A stretch of 64,000 nt of DNA from Membranipora membranacea (taxonomy: Eukaryota > Bryozoa > Gymnolaemata > Cheilostomatida > Membraniporidae), in NCBI GenBank assembly GCA_914767715.1, contig OU612070.1:5721501-5785500 (forward strand), in the 5' to 3' direction. This document shows positions 1 to 12,400 of the stretch, piece after piece. The notes under the pieces are model-generated. The model saw only the letters and a list, made by a program, of their open reading frames with translations, was not told the origin of the DNA and searched no databases. The position numbers and the translations under genes are program-made. How positions within the stretch are numbered: position 1 is the first letter of the stretch; every line of letters begins with the position of its first letter.

Positions 1-80
1 TATAACATTCTGTTGTCTCGATGTGAAATCGTAATGAAACATTGTTATGTTTGTTTCCTTTAATCGAAAGTACAACACCT

Positions 81-307
81 TGGGCTAGGTTTTATATTAC
101 GGGCCAAGTTTTACTAATTTGGGCCAAGTTTCATTCCATGGGGCCAGGTTTTATATGAGGGGCCAAGTTTTACTAATTGGGGCCAAGTTTCAGTACATGG
201 GGCCAAGCTTTATATTTGGGGCCTAGTTTTACTAATTGACGCCAAGTTTCAGTACTTGGGGTCAAGTTTTATATTTGGGGCCAAGTTTTACTAATTGGGG
301 CCAAGTG
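81..307. repeat. Minisatellite, about 20-bp units, left array
   Basis: Degenerate tandem units of about 19-21 bp share the core GGGCCAAGTTT and alternate three tails (TACTAATTG, CAGTACATGG, TATATTTGG), giving a higher-order period near 60 bp. The same units in the same order recur at 5615-6145. The array stops where the 3' flank of the LINE begins, so the two arrays look like one array split by the insertion. No coding potential is inferred. Confidence 0.85.
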
Positions 308-421
308 ATGTGTTTATTTTTTTTGTCTCATCAATTAGAGAAATAAAATGCTTCATGTGAGTGCTCTCTTGTTAAAAGTATGGACGGTAAAAATAAATGG
401 ATAAAAATTCACATAAAAAGT

Positions 422-1975
422 TTACTTTTTTGAAAAAACGCTATTTAGATAGTGAACACAGTTAGCTCTAAAACAAAGTTTGCGAAGGTTTACTCTGTAC
501 CGGATGGTGGAATATCGGCCTGATGGGCATTGAGTAAATGTCAACATGGGAGTTTGTTCGGTTGCCACCATGCGAAGACTCTTTGTAGCGAGTTTGTTGT
601 GGTAGAGATCGGCTACTGCGGTGAAGGTGATATCTCCTGCGAGGCGACCGGCTGAGCGCACCACTCGCTGTAGATGTTTTTTAGAGTCTGCACTAAGATG
701 AGAATATATCACTACTAGATGATAGAGTAGGATGCTTTCGATGAAGGATTTGTAGCATGATGTAATCAATCTGGTATCTATTCCCAGATGATACAGCTTG
801 CTCATAATGTGAAGTCGAGTTCTAGCTTTCTTTACAGTTCGGTTGGCAGAGGCTGTAAAGTCAAGTTTAGTAGTTAGCGTAGTACCAAGATACACGAACT
901 CCGTTACTTGATCGATCGGGGAACCATTTATTACCAGCTGTTGTGTGGTCGGGTTATCCCGTGCATTGCTGAAAACCAGTTCTTTGGTCTTCTTTGAGTT
1001 AAGAAGCAGGTCATGTTCGCAGCACCAAGCAGATAGATGATCTGCTTCTTGTTGGAGACACGATGGCTGGGTACTCGTGAGAAACTCTAGTATGACTGTG
1101 TCATCAGCATATTTGAGGATTTCGGTATTGGAGTTGAGTGTTGGCATACTGGATACATAGAATGAGAAAAGTAGCGGACTGAGCACACAGCCTTGAGGGC
1201 TCCCAGTAGATGTTGTCGTAGATGCTGATACATTGGACGTTGTTATAACACGTTGTGTGCGATTTGTGAGGAAACTGTAAAGCCAGTTAAGAATATTCGG
1301 ATGAATATCATAATCACAGAGTCTGGAGATTAGCAGGGACGGATTTATAGTATTAAAGGCGCTGGTGTAGTCAATGAATAGTGTTCGAACATAGTTTTTA
1401 GCATTATTGTCTAGATGGAGACTTACTGAGTCAATAAGAGTGATGAGTGCATCTTCAGTCGACCGATTCTGCTGATATGCGAACTGTGATGAGTCATGGA
1501 GATGTGGGGCTATGCGCCTCACTATCAGCTTCTCCATACACTTTGCTACGACTGATGTCAAAGCTATGGGCCGGAAGTCTTTCGGTTCTGATGCACCGGA
1601 CAGTTTTGGTAAAGGCTTGATAGTGGCTGCTTTCCATGCTGATGGCATAGTACCTTGCTTCACTGACATATTGAATAACGCCAGCAGCGGTTCGGTGAGC
1701 GAGGATGCAGCTGTCTTCAGCAATCGTGCAGTCAGATGGTCTGGTCCAGGGCTCTTATTCGTCTGGAGACTGCGCACTACAGCATAAACTTCAGAAAACG
1801 TAAAGAAATCATCACAGTTAACAATATCAGGCAAAAAAGGACTTTCATTAGCCTTTTCAAAACGATTATAGAAAACATTCAAAATATCAGCATCGAGAGA
1901 GCACTCTTGTTTAGAATCTTTCAATTTCAATAAAGATTTCAAATTAGACCATGCCATTCTGCTATTAGATTGCAT
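422..1975 (-). pseudogene. LINE reverse transcriptase domain (ORF2 C-terminal part)
   Basis: An open frame of 517 codons ending in TAA at 422-424. Reverse transcriptase blocks are in order: SPGPDHL, an FRPIALTS block, motif A FIDYTSAFNTI with its catalytic Asp, motif B GSPQGCVLSPLLF and motif C YADDT, then the thumb and C-terminal region with LQRVVRSAG. It would copy the element's RNA into DNA at the target site. The frame is intact through the end, but the start Met is not a true start: the ORF continues upstream in another frame from the endonuclease, so a frameshift near position 2000 breaks it. The C-terminal tail matches the Rex1/L2 type. Confidence 0.9.
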
Positions 1976-1982
1976 AGATTGT

Positions 1983-2854
1983 TCAACAGTGGAGGCATAA
2001 TGTCTCTTGGCATGTCTGATTTTCCCATTGGACCTGGGCTTTCAGTTTAGGGTGGTCAGAGGACTGATCTTTAAAACATTCATTTCTGTAATCAATCAAC
2101 CTTATGATTTTGGGAGTAATCCAGGTTTTATCATTTGCTGGGATTGTCACATTTACTGTTGGAATGCATTCTTCAATGCAAAAGTTCATATAGTCAATGA
2201 AGGTATCAGTAGCTACATTGACATCAGCATCAGGTGAGTTGAGAAGAACAGGCCAGTCGGTATCATCAAGGCAGCTGAGGAGCTTGTTAGTATTGGTCTC
2301 ATTCCAAACCTGCCTGGCTACTTTGACAGGCTTACTGGTCAGGGCTTTATGCTTGTATGTTGGTAGGAGCAGTACAGAGTGGTTGTCAGATTTACCCACT
2401 TTTGGCAGCTTAGTGGTAGTGTAGCTCTTCTTCTGGATATTAACATAACATTTGTCAAGGGTTTTCTCACCCCTGGTTGAACAGGTCACTTGCTGTTTGA
2501 AGTGAGGTAGGCTGATGGATGCACTGTTGAAATCGCCCAAAGCAATGATAGTAGCCTGGGGATTTCCTCTCTCTAGTGTTTCTATTTGATGATTTATCTT
2601 TGAAACTGCTTCCTTGACAACGGTTGAAGTTGAAGGTCCAAAAAGAGAGCAGTAAATAACCAATAAGATGATACAAGGGATTTCCCTTGGCAACCAGAAT
2701 GGTCTTAGTCTGATTGCCATCATCTCCAGTGTAGGATCGGTGTGGATCGATATTTGATTACCTATGTCGCACCAGCTATTGTTTATATAAACAATTAAAC
2801 CACCACCCTTTGTTTTATCAGTGGCTCTATTGTCTCTATCGTGCCTTATAGACC
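1983..2854 (-). pseudogene. LINE endonuclease, downstream part
   Basis: The frame carries endonuclease/exonuclease/phosphatase features: GGGLIVYIN near its start, the catalytic GDFNSAS in the middle, and a KSDNHSVLL block with the catalytic SDH-type His. The apparent first Met lies inside the neighbouring terminal inverted repeat and is artefactual. The real frame continues at 5103 beyond the nested insert. It ends in a frameshift just before the reverse transcriptase frame. Confidence 0.85.
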
Positions 2855-5102
2855 GGGTAGGTACGAAAAACCGAACCACGAACTCACGAACTACGAACCC
2901 TCTAAAAACCGAACTCAGGATTATCCTCTCCTGCTTAAATCAATTTGCTCAAAGTTTAAATTGTCAGTAGCCAATGAAATGTCATGTTTTTGATAAGTGA
3001 CCAATAATATAACAGACATCAAACTTTGACTTTTAATAGAGCTCATTGCATCCTAACTAGGTGCACTAGCTCAAGGTCACTTGATGAAAAATTATGGAGA
3101 GCAAGATGGCACAGTTTGGTACACACCAAGTAGATGTCATTGTCAAATTAGTCATCATGAATCCAAATGAACTTTTGCATTGGAGAGAGGAATGGTTTGA
3201 CTGTATATATATTCCTGCAAGTTTGAAAATGATGGAAGTATGTGGAGCTACTACAGAAGGCTGTAATGGAGGACACACCACACTTATTTATTAGAAATGG
3301 TCACAGTTTAGTAAATTGGAGCCCCTTTGACTCGTCACAGGAGGAGCAGAAGGCTGCCTCCTGAATCATCACCTCTCAACAGAGTTAACAAGTATGTACT
3401 ATGGGTGTTGGCCTATCTTGAAATATTGTTTTGAAAGTTCATGGCTGTTCTTTGGTTTCAAACAAAGCATGAGGGGGAAAGTAGGACCTCTAATATACAT
3501 TAAAATTCTTCTATAAAAAATTGAGCTTATTTACTATATATATAACTATAACTGTTAACTGTTAGGTCTTACATACAGCATTTTGTGCTACTCTAAGATA
3601 TATCAGATCAGTGTTGCCTCTCTGAAATTTACATTAACTTGATCAGGCTTCATCATCTATGAATGATCCTACTAGTATGAAAGTGGTTAGGCAAATACTA
3701 TATTAACTGCATATTCTGTAATAACTAACATAAGAAATCTTGTGTTTGTAGATATCTATGCGGGCCCTTACTCATTACAACCTCAGCTATTGATTTCTCT
3801 GACTCGTACCACAGAATACAAAATTATTTTGGTCCGATGGTCAGACTAACATGCTGTACTATAGCTGTGTAACGAAGTCAGGTTCAAGCTGTGGTGGCCC
3901 GGACTAAACTGATAATGATAATATCCTAGTCTTCTGAAACGGCCTCGTGTAAAACAACTACATAGTAATTAAGCTGCAAGTTGGGTCAGGTATGTACCAA
4001 AATTAATTGGTGTATTATTCATTTTATCCCAGTCGAGCATGATTGATAATGTAATGTGGTGTGAGCTTCACCAGTCACCATCTAGCCATAAAAAAAGCAA
4101 ATAATATTAACCGGCAATGAAGAAACGGGGAGCTTGCCTCATGCTGCCCTAAAGCTATGAGTAGAGCGCAGTGAGCAAAAAGTGAGTTTTAGATTTTAAC
4201 TGATAATATCATGACATATGATATCAAACATTCTCTATGAATTTGAATGTGATATTTTCTCTTTTTTTAGTTACGCAGTACCAGAAGTCACAGCACAATC
4301 CTTGTGATAGCTGTTATGCAACAGTGATGGCTTGATAGTTAGCTTACTGTCATTAACAACGTATATTGCCACTACCATTGGATAGGAACTGCTTTATGTC
4401 CCCGATGGTCTACCATCACACGTGTATTCACAGACATGAATGCTCACACTTCAGTATTAATCCAACTGAGCCATTACTATTCTCTCAGGCCTTTTTTTCT
4501 GCCTCTCATTTTGCCGCTTTTTCAGGCACCATAATATACAAATAAGTTCATTGAATACACGTGTAAACACCATCAACAGTCTCTTCTCTGAACCATTACC
4601 TTTATTTGAATGCGCATATAATATGTTATCTGATTGGATCACCTTATCACTCAAACAGTGCAATGATCACATAAAGAGAGTAATTGCAAGCATCATTTAG
4701 TAAGTAAAAGCATCACTGCGTGCATTTGTGAATAATCACTCAATTATCCAGGATCAGTCGCACCACCATGGTAGTAACCTCTGTCTCAATCTGGAAATCG
4801 TTCAGGCCATGATCTAGCCTGGTGTCTCTTCTAGAACAAAATCCCCTTCTTTGTTCAGTCGGGGACAAACTCCCTGCTCCCCTCCCACTCTCCCTGCTCA
4901 TATGTCCCAAACTCTCTGCTGGGATTGGAGTTGTCCTCTACCATTTACCAAAGTGCAAGAGAGGATAACTGTTCATCAAAGTTTTGACTTTTTGTTACAA
5001 AGAACATCATTGGCCGAAATTATGTTATCAGACACATTGAGGGTTCGGTTTTTTAAAGGTTCGTTGTTTGTGAGTTCGTGGTTCGGTTTTTCGTACCTAC
5101 CG
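2855..5102. mobile_element. Non-autonomous TIR DNA transposon nested in the LINE (Mutator-like TSD)
   Basis: Both ends carry inverted repeats of roughly 60 bp starting GGTAGGTACGAAAAACCGAA. The exact 10-bp direct repeat CTTATAGACC flanks the element at 2845-2854 and 5103-5112. Removing the element and one repeat leaves the LINE endonuclease frame collinear, which shows it is an insertion. The interior (2920-5040) has only short ORFs and nothing I recognise as a transposase, so it is probably non-autonomous. A 9-10 bp duplication is typical of Mutator-like elements; that class assignment is inference. Confidence 0.85.
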
Positions 5103-5490
5103 CTTATAGACCAGTATCCGGTCAGAGTGATTAAACTGTCTAAATGATTTTCAGTGAGCCATGTTTCAGTCTAGGCTAACACACAGCAATTCTGGAGGAA
5201 TTTTGATGTCACTATGGCCTCCAGATGATCTACCTTGTTGTAAAGTCTATTCACATTTGAGAGATAAATGCTAGGTAATGCTGACTTGATCTTGCCATGG
5301 TATTTTGACTCTCTTACTCTGTTCCTGGTGCCTGATCTTTTCCCTCTTATTTTACTCCGCAAAATCTCAGGTGATTGTGCTTTCACTAAATCCTTGTATT
5401 TAGTGCTCCAGAGTGTCTTTTGGATGGTTTTAGACTTCCTTCCTATGCTTAATAGTGTTCTACGATCAATGTTGATACAGTAGGCTGTTA
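5103..5490 (-). pseudogene. LINE ORF2 N-terminus and start of endonuclease
   Basis: Minus-strand frame with the stretch LPSIYLSNVNRLYNKVDHL and, after one in-frame stop at about 5171, TETWLTENHL. These are the usual opening motifs of the endonuclease in Rex1/L2-type LINEs. The frame is collinear with the one ending at 2854, so the nested element entered at a single point. Upstream of about 5490 I see no further coding sequence, only about 120 bases that may be 5' UTR. Confidence 0.75.
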
Positions 5491-5614
5491 TTATGTGCCT
5501 ATACTGATATAAAACTTGATAAATTCAGAGAAGCTTGGAGAGCAAAGTCAAAGCACGGCCGCCATTTTTCGGCGCCAAAAAGATATATTCTGTTGGGCAT
5601 TCAAAAATCATGTT

Positions 5615-6018
5615 TCAGTACTGAGGGCCAAGTAGTTTTACTACTTGGGGCCAAGTTTCAGTCTATGGGGCCAAGTTTCATATTTGGGGCCAAGTTTCAT
5701 ATTTGAGGCCAAGTTTTACTAATTGGGGCAAAGTTTCAGAATATGGGGCCAAGTTTTAGTAATTGAGGCAACTCTTCAGTACATGAGGCCAAGTTTTATA
5801 TTTTGGGCCAAGTTTCATTGCATTGGACAAAGTTTTACTAACCGGGGCCAAGCTTTACTAATTGAGGCCAAGTTTCATTCCATTGGGCCAAGTTTTATAT
5901 GAGGTGCCAATTTGTACTAATTGGGGCCAAGTTTCAGTACATGGGGCCAAGTTTTATATTTGGGGCCTAGTTTTACTAATTGGGGCCAAGTTTCAGTACT
6001 TGGGGCCAAGTTTGATAT
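5615..6018. repeat. Minisatellite, about 20-bp units, right array
   Basis: Same GGGCCAAGTTT units as at 81-307; the order of variant units at 5875-6018 parallels that of the left array. Open frames read through it (for example 5862-6188) are repeat translations, not genes. Confidence 0.85.
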
Positions 6019-6145
6019 TTGGGGCCAAGTTTGGCTCGGGCCAAGTTTCGTTCGGGCCAAGTTTGGCTCGGGCCAAGTTTGGCTCGGGCCAAGTTTGGCT
6101 CGGGCCAAGTTTGGCTCGGGCCAAGTTTGGCTCAGGCCAAGTTGT
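6019..6145. repeat. 16-bp tandem array, homogeneous
   Basis: Seven near-identical 16-bp units (GGGCCAAGTTTGGCTC) abut the right minisatellite. They look like a recent local amplification of one truncated unit. Confidence 0.85.
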
Positions 6146-7795
6146 CGCGCTTCCGATTATTAGTGTTATTCCATTTTTCAATGTTTAAAGGTACATCGGT
6201 GACGTTCAGTTTGAGGGAGCTTGCATTCAATTTGTACGTGGAAATTCATATATTCTCTCATTCAAGCTAAGGAATAACTTTCTGTGCCACCTAGCCACTC
6301 TATATGACAGTGGAGTACTCCAACCTAAACACATCAACAGTATGGTCGAATCACTCAAAAAGCACCCAAGTTCTATCAAAGGGAAAGCATTGTTGAACGG
6401 TCACCATCCAACGAAAAGCTGAAATCCTCGATGAGGGTTTGACTCTAGCCAATAAGGGGGACATCGCCCTCTGGTGTCTACCATGATACGTAACTCTTCT
6501 CTTATGTAAACATTGAGTATGACTTGAGCAATGGACTTAGGTAATATAATCCTAATCATTAATATGTACAAAGTGGAAGGGTTTTTTGTGTAAGTCTTTG
6601 CCTGTGCGCTTTATGAGCTGGTGAACCTGTTTTTCCTGATTCTAGCCTCCTTAAAAAAATGCAGATTGGGTGCCAAAAAATTCTGTTGATTGGATTTTCA
6701 AGTCACTGGTCTGTTTATGTTGCAAACTCTGCTTTTTAATCCACATTATAATACGTCTTTGTAATAGTCTTTAATCTGCTAAATGATTTTATAAATTTTT
6801 ATTTGATGTATGGCGTTCATTTCCACTAGTTTTGGGAGGTAGTGCGGGTTACAGTAGGGAACTGTTGTAAACCGATCCAAAGATTCTAGCTAATTTAATA
6901 ACGCATTTAATTTTAATGATTAAACTACTTCCGTCTGGTCATATTCCTGATTGTTGCATGTGACATCATAAGGCAAGTCCTACACATAAATAATGTTTGA
7001 CATTTTATGATCGTGTCGCAGTAATATTTGGTATGTAATGGCCAATGGTTGACTCAATTCCAGTAATGACTCAATTATGACTTTAGTTATGACTGCAGTG
7101 ATTTCAATAATGACTATATTCCAGTGGCAAAAATAGGCAAAAGCACATTTGCCAAATAAAGAAAGTTGATTATTAGTAATCGATGAAAAAAACCAAAAAA
7201 TCAAGTTATTGTCAAAACAGTGATTGATTTATTGCCTGACGATAAGAACCATATTTATAGTTTGTTATTATTGTTGAAATTAAATCCTTGAGCAATTCCA
7301 CTGAGAATTGCGCCCAACACAAAACTAAACTAGTGCTCAGTAGTTGAGGCTAGCGCACATTGTGCGATAGTAGCTCTACTTACCGCTGGTATTGTTGATC
7401 AACAGTTCGGTTGCGATTTTGAAGTCTCTCTCTAATAACCGAATTATCAGCAATTATAAGTCCTGATCTGCTACCATTGCATTTGCACTATTTGAACCAT
7501 ACATATCGCAGATTCTAAAACAGAAAATTGGAGGATATTTTATTATTTGGGATTTGAGACAAGGAGTGAACAACTCCAAATTACTGTCCGATTAATCAAA
7601 CACAAAATTCATTTACTATAAAACATATATCACATAATACAATAAACATAAATTCCTTGCTGATAGTTGGTTGAAAACATTTGGATAAATAAATGTGCAT
7701 GTAGGAAATGAATCATGGTCAAGCTAAAAGTGTCATGTAATAAAATCATGTGGAAATATTTCATCCATGGTAATTACTATGTTCCATCTAAATTT
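6146..7795. other. Gene-free stretch
   Basis: AT-rich sequence with many stops in every frame. I see no gene, RNA or clear repeat here. Confidence 0.5.
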
Positions 7796-7965
7796 TGAGC
7801 TCGAGCTGAGTTGTCAACTCTTGGGTCAACCCTCAAAATATGTATCCATTCCCATAGATTGAGGTTTCTGCAGCCACCAGCATTTGAATCACGGGCCTTC
7901 CGGCCTGCAGCCTTTGATTATAATCGCTCTGCCAGGCCAGCTAGCTGTACATTTTACAGCTCAGC
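7796..7965 (-). mobile_element. tRNA-derived SINE-like copy 1
   Basis: Read on the minus strand it starts with A-box-like GGCCTGGCAGAGCG, then has a B-box-like GTGATTCAAATGC, and ends with a tail also found at 25685-25750 (shared words around CTCTTGGxTCxACCC and AAAATATxxATCC). A tRNA-like head and a shared 3' body in two dispersed places is the layout of a SINE. The head diverges between the copies and the borders are approximate. Confidence 0.5.
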
Positions 7966-9192
7966 GCAAACTTCTTGCCTGGGATGTATTTCCATGGATC
8001 ACATAGGGCCCACATAGCCTCGAAATTTTCTCAAGTCAATCCATGGATTGCAGTCAGTGATATGTAGAATTGACATGGGAATGATACTAAGCAAAAATAA
8101 TAACCTAATTCTCATTTCTAACATATAAGTTTGTAAAATAAAATTAGGAAATGATTGAATGGTTAGTTATTATATCTAATACCTAACTCATCCACCTCCT
8201 AACCTAGGGCAGACTAATAAGATGTCGACAGGTCATTCATGCCCAGGTCATAGTAATCCATGAGAGTAAATAACATTGCGTTAAGAGATCCTCTTTGTAA
8301 TGTCTCTCAAATGCATTACGATTTATGGTTAAATTATGTTGTATAGTGATAATGATACTCATAACATTCTGGAGACAAAACACACTGATCTCTACGGAGT
8401 AGGCGATCAAGTCACCCAAGAAAAGAAAGGAATAATAGACTTATTCTTTAATCTGAGTGAGCGTAGGCGACCTCATGGGAATGAATTCTGCCATTGTAAT
8501 GTAGACACTGATCTCATCCCGATCAGACCGTGACCTTGTGATCCTGATAGGGCCAAATCACTGTGAAATAAGACTACATAAGTCAACACAAAGTTGATAT
8601 CAGTTGGTACAATATTGTGCCCTCTGGTTTTGTGGGGGTCATAGCATGTTACAAGGGCTATTCCTGAGGTCAGGGGTAGAGATTGTATAGAATAGCTTCA
8701 CGAATTGCTGCAACAACACATACAATACTACTGCAGAGTATTCTGCCCGTAATGATATTTACAGCCCATTACCGGTCCAAAGTTAAAAGAATTTATGATT
8801 AAGATTCTAATTATTATAATGGTTTATAATTAAGGCTGGAACGTGTTCAAATCCAGTCGGGTTTAGCCACCTTGGGTCAGTACGGAGAACGAGTCGGTTT
8901 TGCTAATTACTCGCATTAATTTTTCTCATGCGAGGTAGTTAAACTCAGTAGATGGGCCATGGGGGTTATCACCCATTACGAATCTTATGTCATGATTATT
9001 CTTGATGTCATGACCCCAAGATATGGCTGTCATAAACAGTTATTGGCTGCCAACTAACAGTTGTTATCATGCACAAAGCCGACCCGGTCCTGATTTTATA
9101 AACCTTCTCCAGCCTAATTATAATTACCAGACTTTAGAGCTCCTCTTTGACTTTTACAACTATAGAGTACAATGTTGTAATGCAGATCATAT
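7966..9192. other. Gene-free stretch
   Basis: No gene supported. The ORFs at 8237-8533 and 9023-9280 have no recognisable motifs or splice context. A weak B-box-like word near 8848 was not accepted as a tRNA. Confidence 0.45.
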
Positions 9193-9198
9193 TTTATT
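9193..9198 (-). terminator. Candidate poly(A) signal of clusterin-like gene
   Basis: AATAAA on the minus strand, about 225 bases past the stop codon at 9424. It is the nearest canonical hexamer I found. The single motif is weak evidence on its own. Confidence 0.35.
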
Positions 9199-9423
9199 GA
9201 CTCAAAAGCATAAACTTTCTCCGCACTATGATTTGAAGCAATGCTGGAGAGTGATTGGTCTAAACAAAGATGGTCCATGAATCATCAGCTTAACATTGAT
9301 AGTGATTGTATGCTCTTGCATGATAGAAAATTCCTCACAAATATATGTAGCCTCACAGTTATCATATTATGAGATATAAAAACATCATCGGGTTTAGACT
9401 CTATCAGCAACCATAATCACATT

Positions 9424-12400
9424 TTAGTGCATTACTTTAGCGGCAGCCACAGCATATTCGGCGATGATGGCGCCAGATGTTGCAGCGTCGAACAGATTCA
9501 TAGCTTCAGCAACTACGAAGGAGTAGTCAAACCCAAACATGGATACCTCCACAGCACAGTCTGAGAGTTTGCCTTCAGCGTCATAACCAGTCGGGTCATA
9601 CATAAGCTGTAAAATGAAATGCAAATAATGATATTATTTTCTATAGTGAGTGTCTCATCTATATGCATGATACTGACATCCTAACTTGATGTTGTCCACC
9701 AATCACAAAGCATTATCACCAGGGAACAACCATCATATCAAAGGCCATTACACTTGCTTCATCTCATCATAAGATTGATTTCAAAGATTTTGATTAAGAA
9801 ATTCTTCAATGCTTTGTTGACATTTTGTGTAAGTACGCTGTGTTGAAGTTGTAGAATATGTGAACTGCAGGCCATCTGAAATATGCTGTGGTAGTTTAGA
9901 ACTATTAATATGTAAGATGTTGATAACAAGTACTTACACTCCTGACAGCGTAGTTCTGATTTGTGGCAGCAGCGATCCATGCTCTATTATCGACAGCTGT
10001 CTGTACATCAGCTACGGCCTCAGTCCAGCCTGGGCACTCTGTCAATTATGGGCAATAAGATTTTAGCTTATGTTCTCAGTGTGATGCTAAGAATCAGGGC
10101 TGGTGCCTTTTATAACTAGGGATTTGTATCTCAATCCATTCACATTCGCAAACTTTGAAATGATGGGCATGGATTGAAAAAAATTGTTTTGGCTTTCTTA
10201 ATGCAAATGCGAATGATAGTACCAAGTCAGACTATTGGTTAAACTCTTATTTCCAAAAAATGTTAAGACACCCAAAAATGACTGTCAGAATGTTAATATT
10301 TTTTTGTATACACTGGTAATTTGTTGTCTATTCAAATATGTTGCAATAGGAGTGTTTGTGATATGATTTAGAACCCCTTGTATATACCCAATGGTACTGG
10401 GGACCGGAACGATTAATCTTAGAAGCTCCGATTGCGCTTTCCCACAATTTCAAACATTTAATGGGGTGATGACTTTTGTTAGCCAGCCGTACATAAAATA
10501 CAACCAACTAAAAACCCTGAAATGGCATCATACATACATGTATCCTTCTATCTAATTCCATCGTTAATTTTCTTTGAAACAGCATTTGGATTCATTCCCC
10601 GTGACTACAGGTAGCTGCAGCACTAACCATCTTACTCTAAAGTGATTGGTTGCCTTTGTCAGGGTATAAGTAGTAATAAGTAACTCACGTGTGTCAGGAT
10701 CAAACTCACAGTCCTTGCAGTGAGCGCTATCCATATAGTACAGACACCAGTACTCTGGATTATCCTTGAGATTGTTACAGCTTGGTTCTGTGGTGGGAAT
10801 ATCTTGCTGTCTCTTTTCTCTCAGTTGTCTCTTTTTTATCAGCTGTCTCTTGCCAAACAAATCTGTAAAAATAGCGAGAATCATTCGTTTTCACATACTG
10901 AGCATCAGTGAAAACCAAGAATTTATAGTTAACTGCTTATTCTACAGCATCGAAATTTGTTCACACTAAAGAAATAACCGTTTTCATCTAGAGATATTTA
11001 CCATACAAAATGAATACAGCATGAATAACAAACGTTTACAAAGGGGAGAACGAGTCATGGTGCAGATGATGCAGTCTCAGCGTTAAGGCAACAACTATTT
11101 TGCCGGCCATTCTTAAGGATTTGATCATACAACTACTCCATTTTAAACAACAACTGTCATGATAAACAGTTTTTAGTGTATATAACTATGAACTTACCTC
11201 CAACCCAGTTGCCAGCATCAACAACGAAATTCTCAACAGGTGCTAAAAATATTAATAATTTTGATTATTTAGCATAAATTGACACTGTTAAATCAATGTA
11301 GTGTCATGTAGTTTTGTGTAAATGAAGTGTGAAAAGGAATTTCTATCACATTTGATTCATGCTAGATTATCAATCGCTGCCTAAACTTACCGTAAATCTC
11401 ATCAACGACAAATTCCCCTACATCAACTAATCCATCTCCGATATCTATGGCTACTTCACCAAAATCAACTCCAATGGTATCATCAATCACTGCGTGTGAA
11501 GATACAAAGAAAAGCGTGGGTATAAACATAATCGAAATTTTGTTTTTTTTGGAATTCATGGTCTGTATATTGGTCTGTCTGTATTTCTGTCTTGTTTGCA
11601 ACATTTTAATGATAATAGTTCTGTAAATTATTGCACTACAGTTTAGTCCGTGGTAGAGAGATTAGTAAATTTACATGATTTACAAACATACAGTCATTGA
11701 AGTCCACGACCAAGTCCCAAGTACTCTCGCCCAAATCGATGAACTCATCCCCAAGGTCGATGAAAGCTTCAGGTACTGTATCTTCAAAGAAGTACGGTAC
11801 ATCGTCAGCAAAGAAGAAGTAGATATCAGTGTACCAGGTACCGCAGACATCCTCTCCCCTGTTAGGAATAAAATGTTAGATTTCACTGCCGCGTAATTCA
11901 TGACATCACGGCCAGTTATATTAACAAGCATGTCACAGGCCTTAGCATATTAGAGAGTGAAAGAATAAAAATGTTTTTTCAATTATTTAATTTTTTGGAG
12001 CTGCCGTCTAGACGTGGAAGCGCTTTTGATGATGTATGAGTTCACATCTATAACACAATCAGATCATCACATTCATCATCAATCATCATTACACTTAATT
12101 TTTGTCAATATGAGTTTTGAATTGATAGAGATAAGGTTACCAATATTGTATTTTAAAAAATACAACCTAGAGTCCTGTTATGTGACCACGTTATGGTATA
12201 GTTGGTTGATCATCAACCATAATTTATGTTTTGAAAGTGGATTCATACAGTAATGTGTTGTTGTGCTACCAATGATGAGATTACCTTGAGTTGCATTTTC
12301 TTTCTACACATGATTGGCAGTCAGCCCGAGCTACATCAGCAATAGCGTGACATGTTTCATTCACAGGATCGAACACCACCAGAGCTGCTTCCACAGCTGC

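Larger units (their letters stand above)
308..5560 (-). mobile_element. Rex1/L2-like non-LTR retrotransposon, defective, with nested insert
   Basis: A nearly full-length LINE lies on the minus strand, its 3' end to the left. Going 5' to 3' it has an N-terminal stretch and the start of an apurinic endonuclease (about 5490 to 5103), the rest of the endonuclease (2854 to 1983) and a reverse transcriptase (1975 to 422). It is inactive as it stands: an in-frame stop interrupts the endonuclease near 5170, a frameshift separates endonuclease from reverse transcriptase near 2000, and a 2248-bp DNA element (2855-5102) splits the endonuclease. Its outer borders are approximate and were set where the flanking minisatellite resumes. 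The protein resembles Rex1/L2-type elements of the CR1 group; I infer the exact clade from remembered motif context only. Confidence 0.85.

Noticed and set aside
3066-3294. Short ORFs on both strands inside the TIR element
   Set aside because: They oppose each other over the same bases and show no transposase or other motif.
5862-6188. 108-codon ORF and overlapping frames on both strands
   Set aside because: They are translations of the minisatellite and the 16-bp array (repeating GQVWLGPSLARAKF-like units), with no independent support.
7966-9192. tRNA at about 8822-8880
   Set aside because: Only a loose B-box word (GTTCAAATCC); no A box or stems.
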